Source of the DNA: Gnomoniopsis sp. IMI 355080
Taxonomy: Eukaryota > Ascomycota > Sordariomycetes > Diaporthales > Gnomoniaceae
DNA length: 47,265 nucleotides
Direction: 5' to 3'
Assembly: GCA_027946555.1 (NCBI GenBank)
Contig: JAPEVC010000260.1
Span: forward strand, 1-47,265
Positions 1-10,611 of this stretch are shown here, one piece after another (positions within the stretch are counted from its first letter, which is position 1; each line of letters starts with the position of its first letter). The position numbers and the translations under genes are program-made. Below the pieces are notes generated by a model. That model was not told the origin of the DNA and ran no database searches. It saw nothing but the letters and a program-made list of their open reading frames with translations.

Positions 1-1161
1 ACCTACAACTGCCATATAAAATGCAAAGATCGCCGTGATGGGCGACCGTGTCAACATCTTCAAAGGCCGCACAATACTACGCTTGAAATAGTCAGAAGGC
101 GACAGTCCTATGTCCAGCTTAGACCGTAGCAACGGATTCCCCGTCTCTTTGCGAAGCCGGATGACCTTGCGCTGGATTATGACCGGCGCGTACGTCTCCC
201 TCATGAGCACAAGCATGGCCAGGGCCACCGACCCGGCCACGATCGCCAACACCCAAAACACCCACCTCCATCCCTTGGCAGCAGCAAGGAACCCGCCCGC
301 GACGGGGCCGATAATGGGCCCCAGGAGCGGCCCAATGCTGAACGCGGACATGGCCGCGGCGCGCTTCTCCTGCCTAATCATATCCGAGATGCTGCCGCCG
401 CCATTCGTCAGCGGACAGCTGCCAAACACGCCGCTAAAGAAGCGAAACACAATGAGCGCGTTGAGCGAGGGCGCGACCGCACAGGCGACCAGGAAGGCGA
501 CAAAGCCGACGTTGCAGGCGTGGTAGACGACGGTGCGGCCGTAGATCTCGGACATGGGCGCGATGATGAGCGGGCCAAAGGCGAAGCCGAGGACGTACAC
601 GGACACGACAAAGGCCGCGAGTTCGGTGCTGTCGGAGCGGAAGTCCTGCATGAGCTGTGGCACGCCCGGTGCGAAGATGGATGAGGCGAGTGGGGTGACA
701 AAGGTTAGGAGACTGATGAGAACACAAATGGACACTCTCCTGGGCCTCGACCAGTTGTACGGGTTCGCTGGGTCCGCGTCGCCGTCCCACCATACAATAT
801 TTGGGTCATTTTCTGTGTACCCAATGTCCTTGGTTGTGGATGCGCCCTTTTCGAGGTCCCCGATGTGGTGAACGCGAGAACCGTGACTCTGGCTTTTCGC
901 GAGGCTGACTTGGTCGGCGATGGAGCGTTGCCGTTTCAGCTCGCCCTGCTCGTCAAGAATGTAGCCCGTTGACGAAGGGATATCGGCATCATGACCTGAT
1001 ACATAGGCGGCGGTAACCTTCTCGTCAAGGTCGGGATCCTCATGCATCTTCACCTCGCGTTGTTTCTCGGTGTCTGTGTCTATGCTGCTCGACGCACCCA
1101 TTTTCATCTGGTCGTCGGACACCGCCTCGGCCCCCTCATGCTCGCCATGGACAGCGGCCAT
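1..1161 (-). CDS. MFS transporter, DHA1 (multidrug/polyamine type), 3' end cut by window
   Basis: The frame is open from an ATG at 1161 (an in-frame TAG lies three codons upstream) to base 1, giving 387 codons without an intron; the C-terminal half lies outside the window. About 120 hydrophilic N-terminal residues lead to the typical NPYNWS block and the first membrane segments. The DHA1 motif-A equivalent APMSEIYGR is visible, followed by SGVFGSCPLTNGGGSISD and GPLLGPIIGPVAGGF, characteristic of fungal drug:H+ antiporters of the Flr1/Tpo type. The stretch ending SPSDYFKRSIVRPLKML fits the loop before TM7. Expected role: proton-coupled efflux of drugs, polyamines or secondary metabolites at the plasma membrane. 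Substrate cannot be told from sequence. No other transport or biosynthesis gene adjoins it inside the window. Confidence 0.9.
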   Translation of the reverse strand, partial: MAAVHGEHEGAEAVSDDQMKMGASSSIDTDTEKQREVKMHEDPDLDEKVTAAYVSGHDADIPSSTGYILDEQGELKRQRSIADQVSLAKSQSHGSRVHHIGDLEKGASTTKDIGYTENDPNIVWWDGDADPANPYNWSRPRRVSICVLISLLTFVTPLASSIFAPGVPQLMQDFRSDSTELAAFVVSVYVLGFAFGPLIIAPMSEIYGRTVVYHACNVGFVAFLVACAVAPSLNALIVFRFFSGVFGSCPLTNGGGSISDMIRQEKRAAAMSAFSIGPLLGPIIGPVAGGFLAAAKGWRWVFWVLAIVAGSVALAMLVLMRETYAPVIIQRKVIRLRKETGNPLLRSKLDIGLSPSDYFKRSIVRPLKMLTRSPITAIFAFYMAVVG

Positions 1162-3167
1162 TGCCAGCTAGAGCTGTCTATGAGTTCGCTACATCGAGTG
1201 CTGTCAGTCATTCTGTGTTCCCTTTGTTGGCGCCCTTATCAATTGGTTCAAGACGGGGAAATGGCTATGTATTGTGCTCTTTCGATGTGTATGTTGGCAA
1301 AGAAATGCATGTGGCTCGCGTGGGACACCATCCTTACACTGTTGGCAGTCTTGGTTGGGAAGGATCCGCTCGCGGGAGATGCCGAAAACCTTGTTCAGTG
1401 GGATTGACCCGCTCTGTTGGGTCTGAAGTACGATGAATTCGGAAGCTTGTGTAAGTGCTGCGGCAAGCACTGAGCCACACTTCAATGCACAAGACCTACG
1501 CCCAGCAAAAAGACCCCTTTACCGGTGGAGATGCAGCGCGTTGTATATCCAAACAAAACATACAATTTCGAAAAGAAAATGTACTCCTTGGAAACGCGTG
1601 GAAGACAAATGTCGTTTTACGAATACGATTGGGGTACACCACCTGACTTAGATTGCCTGGTCGGGCCTTTACTTCGTCCCGAAGCGGCGCACGGAATTCC
1701 GAATCTAGCCACGAAACCCGTCAGTTCACACACAACACAAACGATATGAACACAGCGTAATAAGTGACATTGCAGGGCAGTCTACTCAAGCCAAGAAGAC
1801 CAACAAAGTTTGCTTGAGATTTGTCAAATCACCAACAGGAGAATTGTGCCCGCAATCAGGAGTATCATGATTATCAGTCTGTGGCTCTGCCAGCAATAAT
1901 TAGCACCGTGGACTCGGATGGAAAGTATATAACACTCGTCGCTTGTCATTGGGTAGAAGTAGTGATGCTTCTACATTAATATCTTCAATCTACCTATACA
2001 GTATAAGTGATGACCTGTAAGAATATATATTGAAAGTTGGGAGGGCTGTTTGCCAAACAAATTTAGACGTAAAAATAATTATCAGCCGAGATATAAAATC
2101 CGTTGACAATCGACGTATACATCACTACCGAGTTCCACTTAGGACCATAGTACGAGAGAATCCAGAGACTCATTATAGTAGGTTCTACCGAGTATCAATA
2201 ACAGTAGCTTCACGACGTAATCCTGATGAATGAAGTATATCAAATATCGACTCGGTCCAGCGTTCTGTCTTCATGTTCCGTCGCCCGAGAGGGAGCAGTA
2301 GCGTATACTTACCTTACTTAAGTATGTAGTTGTACGGTCCAACTTAGTTCCTCGTCGATTATCGCATCTACCTATTCCCAAGTAAGCACCTTGCAATAAA
2401 AAACTGACCTTTATAATTCAATATCTAAATCGCGACAAACAGAAAGACTATGTTGTGCTCTATCAAACCCTCCCCTGCCCTCCAAAAAAAGTATAAAAGG
2501 CAAACGAAACAAAGTGGGAACTCCTCATGCAAGGCGCACCCTGAAACCCCTCCCCTTCCCCCCCCCCTCGGGCAAAGACGGAACGAAAAAGCACATAGAT
2601 GATGAGCCGAGGTTTTATTTTTGGTGGGATATCAAAAATTGCCGACTCTTACTTCTTCAATTATTCTTAAGATCGATTCTCTACACTAACAATCAATACT
2701 CTCACATCCTTCTCCCCCCTTTATCAGGAACAAAATGTCGTCAGTGTACAACACGAAGTTTCCGCTCTGTGGGTGGTGAGGTTTCAAAGAGACTCAGCTC
2801 CCGACGCCCATGTCATCTCGCGTTTTCCCGATGCCAGTCGAACGATTTGTCGTGGCCCGCCTTTCTCATCATTAATCGAATGTCATACGTCGAACTCGCC
2901 ACTGTTGCTGATGAGTGGCCTTCATTGACTTTCTGGAGTTTTACCTGCACTATGGCAACATGATGTGAAAGATTCGCACCGGACGACTGAAGGTTGTCCG
3001 AGATCTACGAAGCAGCATGCTGGAGAAAGGTCATGATTTCAAAATGCTATTCACTCAATTGCAGTCTGCCGTCTATTTGCCGCCAATCATCAGGTTTCTA
3101 AGCAATGCGAACTTCCTCTTCGCACAGGGCTATCTAAACATCTCTCACAGAAGGCATCATAAACTCT
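1162..3167. other. Intergenic: transporter promoter side and an orphan promoter-like element
   Basis: This 2-kb spacer lies between the transporter start and the pyruvate kinase stop. Roughly 1850-2480 is clearly AT-richer than its surroundings. At 2490 there is GTATAAAAGG, followed by a pyrimidine-rich leader (about 2690-2725) and an ATG at 2735 that opens only 14 codons before TGA; a GTGAGG donor overlaps that stop. It looks like a promoter plus leader, but I could not build a convincing protein downstream. No other supported feature. Confidence 0.4.
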
Positions 3168-5097
3168 TTACTGCATCTCGCCAATTCCCAGGTGCTCAAT
3201 ATCTGCCTTGACTATCCGCAGGGTGTTGGTGTTACCCATACCGCCCTTCCAGCCCTGGACGACGACGAGAGTGTCGTTCGGGGACACAACCTTGAGCTCC
3301 AGTGCCTTGGCCACACCCCACTTGATGCGGCGGTCGACGTCCTCTTGCCAGTTCACCTTGGAGAAGTCGGGCTTCTCCTCGTCAAAGTGGAAGGGATAGA
3401 CGCCGCGGTACAAGTGGGCGTACCGGGAGGCGGAGGCGTTGCGGGTCACCATGAAGATGGGGCAGACTGGGCGGTACTTGGAGAGCAGGCGGGCGGACTC
3501 GCCAGATGTGGAGAGGACAATGATACCACCAGCGTTGAGGTCGAGAGAGGCGCGGACCGCGGACATAGCGCACGACTCGACGACGCTGATGGGTCGCTTG
3601 ATAAGCGAGCAGAGCTCCTCAAAGTGCTGAACGTAAGGGATGGTGTTCTCGGCCTTGAGGCAAGCTATTGATTGGTACGTGTTAGTGCATGTTCGAAATC
3701 GACGCCTGACCATCAGCGTGGAAAGGGGGGGATAACTTACCCTCGCTCATCTCCCAGACGGCCTCGTTGGGGTAGGAACCCTTGGCAGTCTCACCAGACA
3801 ACATCACGCAGTCTGCGCCGTCGGTGACAGCGTTGCCAACGTCGCTAATCTCGGCACGAGTGGGCCTGGGGTTCTTGATCATGCTCTCGAGCATCTGGGT
3901 GGCACAGATGACGGGCTTGCCGGCCATGTTGCACATGGCGATCATCTTCTTCTGGGCAGCAAACACCTCAGCAGCGGGGATCTCGATACCCAGGTCACCA
4001 CGGGCCACCATGACACCGTCAGTCTCCTTCAGGATCTCGGCGAAGTTGTTCAGACCTTGCCGGTTCTCAATCTTGGCAATGATCTGAATGTGCTTGCCCT
4101 CCTCGCCAAGGACCTCCCGGATGGACTTGATGTCATCGCCGCGGCGAATGAACGAAGCAAAGACCATGTCGACGTTGTTCTTGACGCCAAACCGGAGGTC
4201 GTTCTTGTCCTTCTCGGACAAGGCAGGGAGGTCAACATCGGTGTTGGGCAGGTTGACGCCCTTCCTGGAGGAAATGTAGCCGTTGTTCTTGGCACGGACA
4301 CGGATGGTCTTGTCGTCGACAACATTGATGACCTCGAATGCCAGAATTCCGTCATCGACGTAGATGATGCGGCCGGGCTGAATCACCTTGGTGATGTTCT
4401 TGTAGTCGACGTACATGTTCTCGGTATCACAAGCAGTCTTGTACTTCTCGTCGGTGGTAATGTTCAGCTCGGTGCCAGCCGAGAGAGGGAGATCAGCATC
4501 ACCGGCGGTGTTTCCGGTCCGAATTTCCTTTTCACTTGTTCAGTCTTGTTTTATTATCTCTGCTTTCTTCGGAGTTGTTCACATACGGGACCCTTGGTAT
4601 CCAGAGCAATGGCAAGCTGGCGGCCTGGCTGGGCTTTCTCGGCAGCGCGGGCATTGTCGATGACAGACTGGTGGTATGAGTACTCGCCCTACAGGTCGAT
4701 GTTAGTGGACGGTAGTTTGTGTCGCGAAGGAGTGTTGGGACATACGTGGGAGAAGTTCCTGAAGAGCAAGTGTCAGTCTTGGGCGTCTTGTCCCCCCGAG
4801 GGATTACGGGGCTCGGGAATGCTCACATTCGGACAACGTTAAGACCGGCAGTCCGGAGCTTGTTCAAAGCCTCGACAGAGTTGGTCTTTGGGCCGATTGT
4901 GCAGATCTATTTGGATGCGACTGAGTATCAGCCGCCATGTTCTTGGTTTTGCTCGATCCGAATAGCACAAGGTTCGTGGCCATTCTTACGATTGATGTGC
5001 GGCGGTAGTTCTTGGCGGGCTGGAAGGCGGTGTCGAGCTGGGCGAGCCAGTCGATGCGGCCTCCCAGGGAGAGGTGGTCGAGAGCGGTAGCAGCCAT
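3168..5097 (-). CDS. Pyruvate kinase
   Basis: Last ATP-forming step of glycolysis: phosphoenolpyruvate + ADP to pyruvate + ATP, cytosolic homotetramer. Six exons: 5097-4990, 4906-4827, 4758-4746, 4688-4587, 4527-3741, 3664-3168; the sum is 1587 nt, 528 residues, normal fungal length. The N-terminus reads RRTSIICTIGPKT across intron 1 and NVVRMNFSHGEYSYHQ across introns 2 and 3. The signature IIAKIENRQGL holds the catalytic Lys near residue 253; MVARGDLGIE follows with the metal-binding acidic residues. The C-terminal effector-domain stretch VVVQGWKGGMGNTNTLRI matches the fructose-1,6-bisphosphate loop region of fungal enzymes. Exon 3 has only 13 nt, yet it is needed for the invariant NFSH motif. 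The leader upstream of 5097 is pyrimidine-rich on the coding strand, as in strongly expressed glycolytic genes. The gene is complete, with no defect seen. Confidence 0.97.
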
Positions 5098-6419
5098 TGC
5101 GTTGGGAGTGTATGCGTGATTGAGGGACTGGATAGGGCAGGTCAGGTCAGTCTATATGATTTGTAGGTCGAAGAGTTGAGGAAGTGGTCGGAATGGTCGC
5201 GAAAAAAAGAAAACGTAGGTCTGAGGTAAGATGCTGCTAACAGGACAAGGTTGGAAGTTTCGGGAAAGTCTGGGCAATGCCTGAGCGCGAAACTTATGGG
5301 AAAGAGTCAGCTGCTCTATTCTGTTGTGTAGGAAGCGTGCTCGGGGATGATCCGAAGGGATAGAGGTAGTTGCGAACGAGCAGTAGAGAAGAGCGAGTGG
5401 GTTATGAGGTGGTTGTTATATTTCGCGAGAGAAAAAGCTTCAGTTCCGGGGACGGGAAATAGACACAGGCGCCACCACCTCCGTCAAGGTCACACCACTC
5501 GACCTCTTGTACGCTCTGAAAAGACCCCGCTATAACGTACAACCTGATTTTCTTGACACGTCCGATGTTGAAATAAAAGGGATAGCAAAACTGGGGGCGG
5601 GACGCTTCTTACCTCGTGTGTTTGTTTTGTATGATCGCACAAGAGACTGCACGAAGGGTTGACTGATACTTGAAAATGACCTTGGCCGTGTTTTGATACA
5701 AGTGTTGAGGAAAAAAAAAAGTCGCTCAGACTGCCAGCGTTTGCTGCGTGCTGGGCGCCAGGTAGCCAGGATCTGCAGGGACTCGGACCAGCTTAGCTGC
5801 TTTTGGACTCTCAACATTGCATTGGTCCCCCAAAAGTGCACTCTCTCTAGGGTGCTAGGCCAACGCCCCCCACCTCTGGGAGCTTGCCAAGCGACCCCAC
5901 GCCGCAAGCTGCGACCCCTCCTTCCCAAAATACCATGCAAAACGACAGGGATCACAGCTGCCCAGACTCTTCGACGTAGCCTGCCCAGCCAGCCAGTAAC
6001 TCCGGCCCGATAAGACACGTCCTGAAATGCTTGGTGTGGATTAGGAGACACACACAGAGAGAGTCTCAGTGCGCCTGTTAGGTAAGCCTGGCGCTCAGCA
6101 ACGGCATCAGCCGACCAGGGTTCGCCAGCCACTGGAACGCAGTACCTAGGGTACCTAGGTAGCCTTGTCTCGGCCTGTCAGGGGCGCTTGAGCTCGGAAG
6201 AGCACGCGGCTGCAGCACTTGAATCATCTCGAGCCACAGAGGAGGGTCTCGTGCCTATCTCCACCAAACCCGGAGCATCATCACGACGGCCTCTAGCAGC
6301 AATAACGCAAGACCCAAATAACCACCGTACATCTCGAGCACATCCTTACTGCCCAGCAGTTTCTCTTTTTTCCATCCCATCCACCCTGACCCCTTCACTT
6401 TCGTACATAGCAAGTCAAG
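5098..6419. promoter_or_regulatory. Divergent promoter region between pyruvate kinase and ATG44-like gene
   Basis: The spacer separates two divergently read genes. On the minus strand, complement of about 5160-5216 is a pyrimidine tract (CTTTTTTT-type) directly upstream of the pyruvate kinase start, usual for highly transcribed fungal housekeeping genes. On the plus strand, 6361-6419 is a short C/T-rich leader before the ATG44-like start. At 6143-6161 TACCTAGG is directly repeated, the second copy being a perfect TACCTAGGTA palindrome (6152-6161). Open frames in this spacer are not protein-like. Confidence 0.5.
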
Positions 6420-7027
6420 ATGGTGGTGAGTCCTTGTCTCCCCGGCGTCCCGTCTTCCCCGTCTCAGCCCAAACAACGGACCCCACTCTGCCATCATCCA
6501 TCGCCGTCCATGCCATCTTCACATGCGCTGTGGAGGCTAAACAGTCCGCCTTGTCCCACATCTAGTTACTCGACTTGCTGACATTGGGGTTGTGGTCGAA
6601 GCTCGGCCGAGTGTTCCACTATGGTGTTGACTTGGTCCTTGGTGTGTTTCTTCCCCCCCCCCCCACCTTCTCCTTTCCCTCCGTACTTCTTGTTTCCCAT
6701 AGTCTCGACGACCAACGATCTGACATCTCCACTTCGGCAGTCTCGACTATCCTCGCTGGCATGCGCCGCTCGACAGGCTTGACGTGAGTGCAGCTCAGCC
6801 CCAAACTCGATGCCGAAACGAGAACAAGACTGCAAACCGTCGCAAAGGAAGCTAACACCGGCCCCGGCTGGGGAACTTCTAGGCCCAGTCTGAAGCAAGA
6901 GAAAGTAGGCGGTGATAATGCAGAAGTCAACAAGTGGATTGGCCGCTACCTAGGCGTCGGGGAGACCGTCCTCGACATGGCCATAACCACCGCAGGCCAG
7001 AGTGGCTGGTTCGAGCGGACGAGATAA
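6420..7027 (+). CDS. ATG44: DUF1748 protein, mitofissin Atg44 homologue
   Basis: Four exons rebuilt by splice signals: 6420-6425, 6566-6641, 6741-6783, 6883-7027; 270 nt, 89 residues. Exon 1 codes only Met-Val. Introns begin GTGAGT, GTGTGT, GTGAGT and carry branch points CTAAAC, CTGAC and GCTAACAC. The protein contains LGRVFHYGVDLVL (residues 15-27), VSTILAGMRRSTGLTPSL (28-45) and WIGRYLGVGE (60-69), ending GWFERTR. The hydrophobic helix followed by LAGxxRSTG is the hallmark of the DUF1748 family. Atg44 of yeast belongs to this family and is a small mitochondrial intermembrane-space protein that promotes mitochondrial fission during mitophagy. Function here is by homology. An Atg28-like gene converges on it 710 bp downstream. 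No contiguous ORF covers the gene, so simple gene finders may miss it. Confidence 0.85.
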
Positions 7028-7737
7028 GAGGGCTTTGCGGTGAAGCAAATAGGTCGGGGGAATTGTTTCCACAAAACCACATCGCTCGCGATATCAAAGT
7101 TGAGGCGCTTCGAGGCAGCATGGAAGGGTGCCTTATTGCGATAACTTGGAAAGCCAACAAGTACGGATTGCCAGCTCCAGGTTGGGAAGGACGACGCGAG
7201 TGGGATCAGGCCGGTTTCAGGGTACGGTTGGCGTTCAGGTTCTGCTCCGCTAATTACATTTCAAGTGATGAGTCGCATCTCCATGATGATAATTGCCAGA
7301 TCATGTTCTGTCTCAGCCTTCCGGCATCTCGATACAATTTCATCAGCTGAGGTTGCTCGCCTGTCAGCTGGGCGTTCTAGTTGGTCTAATGCGAGAGGAA
7401 ACCGGCTGTTCAAGCCTGCGCACATCTAAGAAAACAAGACACGCGAATCGAGGAAAAATATTCGTATGCTACATCAGGGCAGGATGACTTAATGAGAGTA
7501 TTGAAAGAGTCCGTCCTTCTTAAGCTCCACAAATTGAGAATCACAAGGCAATGCAATCGGGTATAATTTGATCCAGAACTGCACCTAGACACCATGCTCA
7601 CCAAAGTAACAATGTAAACTCTCAGAGAAACAGCCCCAAAGTTCGAATCATCCTACCCACTAAGGGGTCCATAGAGGACGTGCCCGCGCCACCATCAAAA
7701 TGCCGCGCTCAACCGTCACAGTCTGAGCTTTCGGATC
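7028..7737. other. Intergenic, convergent 3' ends
   Basis: Spacer between the stops of the ATG44-like and ATG28-like genes. It should hold both 3' UTRs and terminators. I see no further ORF, repeat or RNA gene that I can support. Confidence 0.5.
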
Positions 7738-9873
7738 CTATTCCCTCTCATCATGATGCTCAACAAGGAACTCTGGTGGTACCTCATTGTCACTGCTCTC
7801 ACCGTCAGTCGTGTAATGCGGTGCTGGGGCCATTCCATGGTCCTCTTCATAGCAAAGCTGCTCTTCATCCTTGGGCGTTGGCATAGCCTCCCGCAGAGGT
7901 CCAAACACTTGATGCTCCTCTTCGTATCGGCTCTGTGCCTCGTCCAGTCTGTGATTGGGCTGCTTTGAGCCGTTCTGCGCAGCTAGTAAATCATGCGGGG
8001 CCAAGTTATCGTCCTTCCCAATTTCATCCTCGTGATTGTTGGGTAGATCGAGTAGCTCACTACCGCCATTGACACTGTGGAACGAGGCCGTCGTGCCAAA
8101 TTCCTCTTTCGGTACTGCTGGAGGTGCTAGCGATTTCTCAGCCGGCGCAATACCCGCAGCTGTCATCATCTCAAGGTTCAGCCGGGCCGCTTCCTTAAAA
8201 GCCATCAGTTCTGCACCGATCGCCGCAATGAGTAAATTCCACCCCTTCTCCTCTGCAACGCGTAGCCTCTCATCGAGGCATGCGACCACGCCGTCAATAT
8301 GGTCGTGTTGTAACTTCAAAGCCTCGGCGGCGGTGAGCTCACGGGTTTTGCCTTTGTCGTTTGTATCTGACCTTGTCATCTGGTTCCGCAAATCGGTTTC
8401 GAAGTCGAGCACAATCTTGACGACATCTTGCCATACCTCGCCACCCTCTTCCAGGGCTACTCGCTCTATGGCGATCTGGCCTTGGCGGGCCTCGAGAATA
8501 GAGACTTCAGACTCCCACCATTCCCGGGCCATGTCAATTGTGCGGCGCTCAGGTCGGAGATGCATGAATTCAACTCCACCTGGCGACGGAAGCGGCTCGA
8601 GGTCGTCCTGTGTATTTTCGGTCAAAGCCTTCATGTCCAAAGGCTTCACAGGTGGGCGGGCTAGGAAGTCCCGGACCGTATTTTCGACCTCTTTGAGCGC
8701 ATTTTTGTAGCCGCTCAGACCGGCCTCACGTCGATTCCTGACATCGTCCATTTGACCCTCCAAATGTCGCCTCCGACTCTTCAAAGACGCCAAACGCTTC
8801 TCCAGATCATGAATCTCCGTGCACACGCCCTTGTGCTCATTATCCAAGTCCTCAAGTTCTTGTTTCAGCGGCTCTTGATCGTCTGTCTCTAGCGCATGTA
8901 GCTCTTCGGTGATGCCGCCCTGCCTCGTTGCCAGCTTGCGTAATTTGGTGAGAGCCTGTTTTCTTGCCGAGATTGCAGAAGCCAATGTCGAGTCCTCTTC
9001 GGCCTTTATGTTAGCGAGCTCAGCCAAGCTTCGTGAAATGCCTCTTCTTGCGCCACTGATTCCCAGCTTCCTCTGGCGAGGTTGGCGAACAGGAATGATC
9101 TCCCCACCAGGCCTGGATCTTGTGACTGGTTCCAGAAAGGACACCGAGCGTCCTGGATACCGTGAATGTATCGAGTCCGTTGGTGTCACGCTGCCCCCTT
9201 CACTGACACTAGCCCCGTCACCTTCACCTGCTAACGACTCCTCTTGTACCTGCAGGTATCGTTGCACATCCGCCACGATGGCACGTTCCCGCCTTGCTAG
9301 TCCCCTCCACACCGAGTTCCGGTCAAAAGACACAGTCCTTTCGCCAAGGTCCTGTGCTCCTGAATGAGAGTCACTAGCGCGAGCGTCCCAGATCACACTA
9401 CTGATAGCCCGCGCCGCTGTACTAGGGAGCCAGCTTGTTCCGACGCCGCGACTCTCCTCATCGTCGTCGTTGTAATAATTCTGATGAGGGTGGCGCTGCT
9501 CTTCGTCTCGGTAGAACACTCGCGAAACGGCGATCGGCGGTGGGGGCCCGTGAAAGAGTAGCCGGGGTTCACTATCGCGGGCGCGACTCTTCGAAGCAGA
9601 GCCTGCCGACGATGCGTTGGATGGACGCCGATTCAAGGCGCCGGTGGGTTTTCGGTTGGATGGTTTGGAAGGGTTGTTGAAATCGGAATGTGTGGGCGAA
9701 TCGCGGTCATAGAAGTTGGAGGGAAGAAGGTTGTCGTCTGCACGGGGCGAGAGCTCCTCGAGATCATATTCGCTAGGCTGGCTACGCAGACGAGAGGACT
9801 TGTTCAGGGGAAGGATGGATGATTTGTCGTTACGGGAAAGAGATAAATTTGGGAGGAAAGCCTTGGATGTCAT
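7738..9873 (-). CDS. Coiled-coil protein resembling autophagy-related protein 28
   Basis: Single exon, 711 residues from the ATG at 9873. The same frame runs open for another 78 codons upstream, but the residues there look like translated leader, and MTSKAFLPNLSLSR resembles the start seen in Sordariomycete proteins annotated as Atg28. The N-terminal 280 residues are Ser/Pro/Arg-rich and probably disordered (including SEYDLEELSPR at 34-44). Residues about 285-405 are a long heptad-like coiled coil rich in Leu, Lys and Glu. A conserved-looking block around WWESEVSILEARQGQ follows, then EEGGEVWQDVV, whose WQDV could serve as an Atg8-interacting motif (speculative). Atg28 was defined in Pichia as a coiled-coil factor for micro- and macro-pexophagy. 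The assignment rests on recalled similarity and should be checked by profile search. Confidence 0.62.
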   Translation of the reverse strand: MTSKAFLPNLSLSRNDKSSILPLNKSSRLRSQPSEYDLEELSPRADDNLLPSNFYDRDSPTHSDFNNPSKPSNRKPTGALNRRPSNASSAGSASKSRARDSEPRLLFHGPPPPIAVSRVFYRDEEQRHPHQNYYNDDDEESRGVGTSWLPSTAARAISSVIWDARASDSHSGAQDLGERTVSFDRNSVWRGLARRERAIVADVQRYLQVQEESLAGEGDGASVSEGGSVTPTDSIHSRYPGRSVSFLEPVTRSRPGGEIIPVRQPRQRKLGISGARRGISRSLAELANIKAEEDSTLASAISARKQALTKLRKLATRQGGITEELHALETDDQEPLKQELEDLDNEHKGVCTEIHDLEKRLASLKSRRRHLEGQMDDVRNRREAGLSGYKNALKEVENTVRDFLARPPVKPLDMKALTENTQDDLEPLPSPGGVEFMHLRPERRTIDMAREWWESEVSILEARQGQIAIERVALEEGGEVWQDVVKIVLDFETDLRNQMTRSDTNDKGKTRELTAAEALKLQHDHIDGVVACLDERLRVAEEKGWNLLIAAIGAELMAFKEAARLNLEMMTAAGIAPAEKSLAPPAVPKEEFGTTASFHSVNGGSELLDLPNNHEDEIGKDDNLAPHDLLAAQNGSKQPNHRLDEAQSRYEEEHQVFGPLREAMPTPKDEEQLCYEEDHGMAPAPHYTTDGESSDNEVPPEFLVEHHDERE

Positions 9874-10611
9874 GGCTGCTCGCTGTGTGTTGCAGTCCCA
9901 ATCATCTATGTTGCAGCCGGTTTCAGTGTTAAACTCGAAGACTGTCCGATTTGTGCATCTGGAGTAGGAGGTAACTATGGGGACTGAGCGATAAGTTGTG
10001 TGTTGACAGTTTCCTGTCACTGTATAGCTGATGCAATGGCCAATAAAGTAGAACAGCCAAAGTGGTGAGCGATGAAGTGACTCGAGAGTTGAGGCGATCG
10101 AGGTCACAAGTCAACATGTCTAGCTGAAGGTTGTCACTGGAATGGCATGTGAGGTCTAGTGACAGGGTTCAGGGTCCAGCTGCCCCGAAAAGAGGCAGGC
10201 TCCACCAAGTGCTATGGGTCAGGTTGGCATCTCCAGGGACCCCTTGCCATCCGATCATTCCCCATTTTAGATCACCCACCTACATAATATCATTTCACTA
10301 CAAAAATCACCTATCACACAACTATTGCCTCACGATTAAAGTCTCTTCGTCGTGGAGTTCACCAGAACATCTCTTTGGGCTTGATATGTGTCTCGAACCT
10401 GTAACACTTGCGAGCAGACATCTCGTGTAACTATATACCTGCGTTTGAAAGCGTGAAACATCTTCTTCTCGTCTAGATTTCCAAGGTCCAATATACCTGC
10501 GACACCGTAACGAAAGTGCTTGAGTCTTCGGCCGTGTGGTGGGCCGTCTTGTGTTCTTTCGGCGCAGCATAAGCATCCTCCTCTATCAGGAACTAGATAG
10601 GCATGGTCAGG
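9874..10611. other. Intergenic: ATG28-like promoter and SDR 3' side
   Basis: The minus-strand leader of the ATG28-like gene (9874-10107 remains in frame without a stop) and its promoter should lie here, followed by the 3' end of the SDR gene. No other gene, repeat or RNA is apparent. Confidence 0.45.

Noticed and set aside
2735..2779. Fourteen-codon frame with a GTGAGG donor at its end
   Set aside because: Joining to any downstream acceptor gave only short non-conserved tails; kept only as a promoter observation.
5530..6132. 200-codon open frame on minus in the promoter region
   Set aside because: Composition is not protein-like, no motif, and it lies in the leader region between two well-supported divergent genes.
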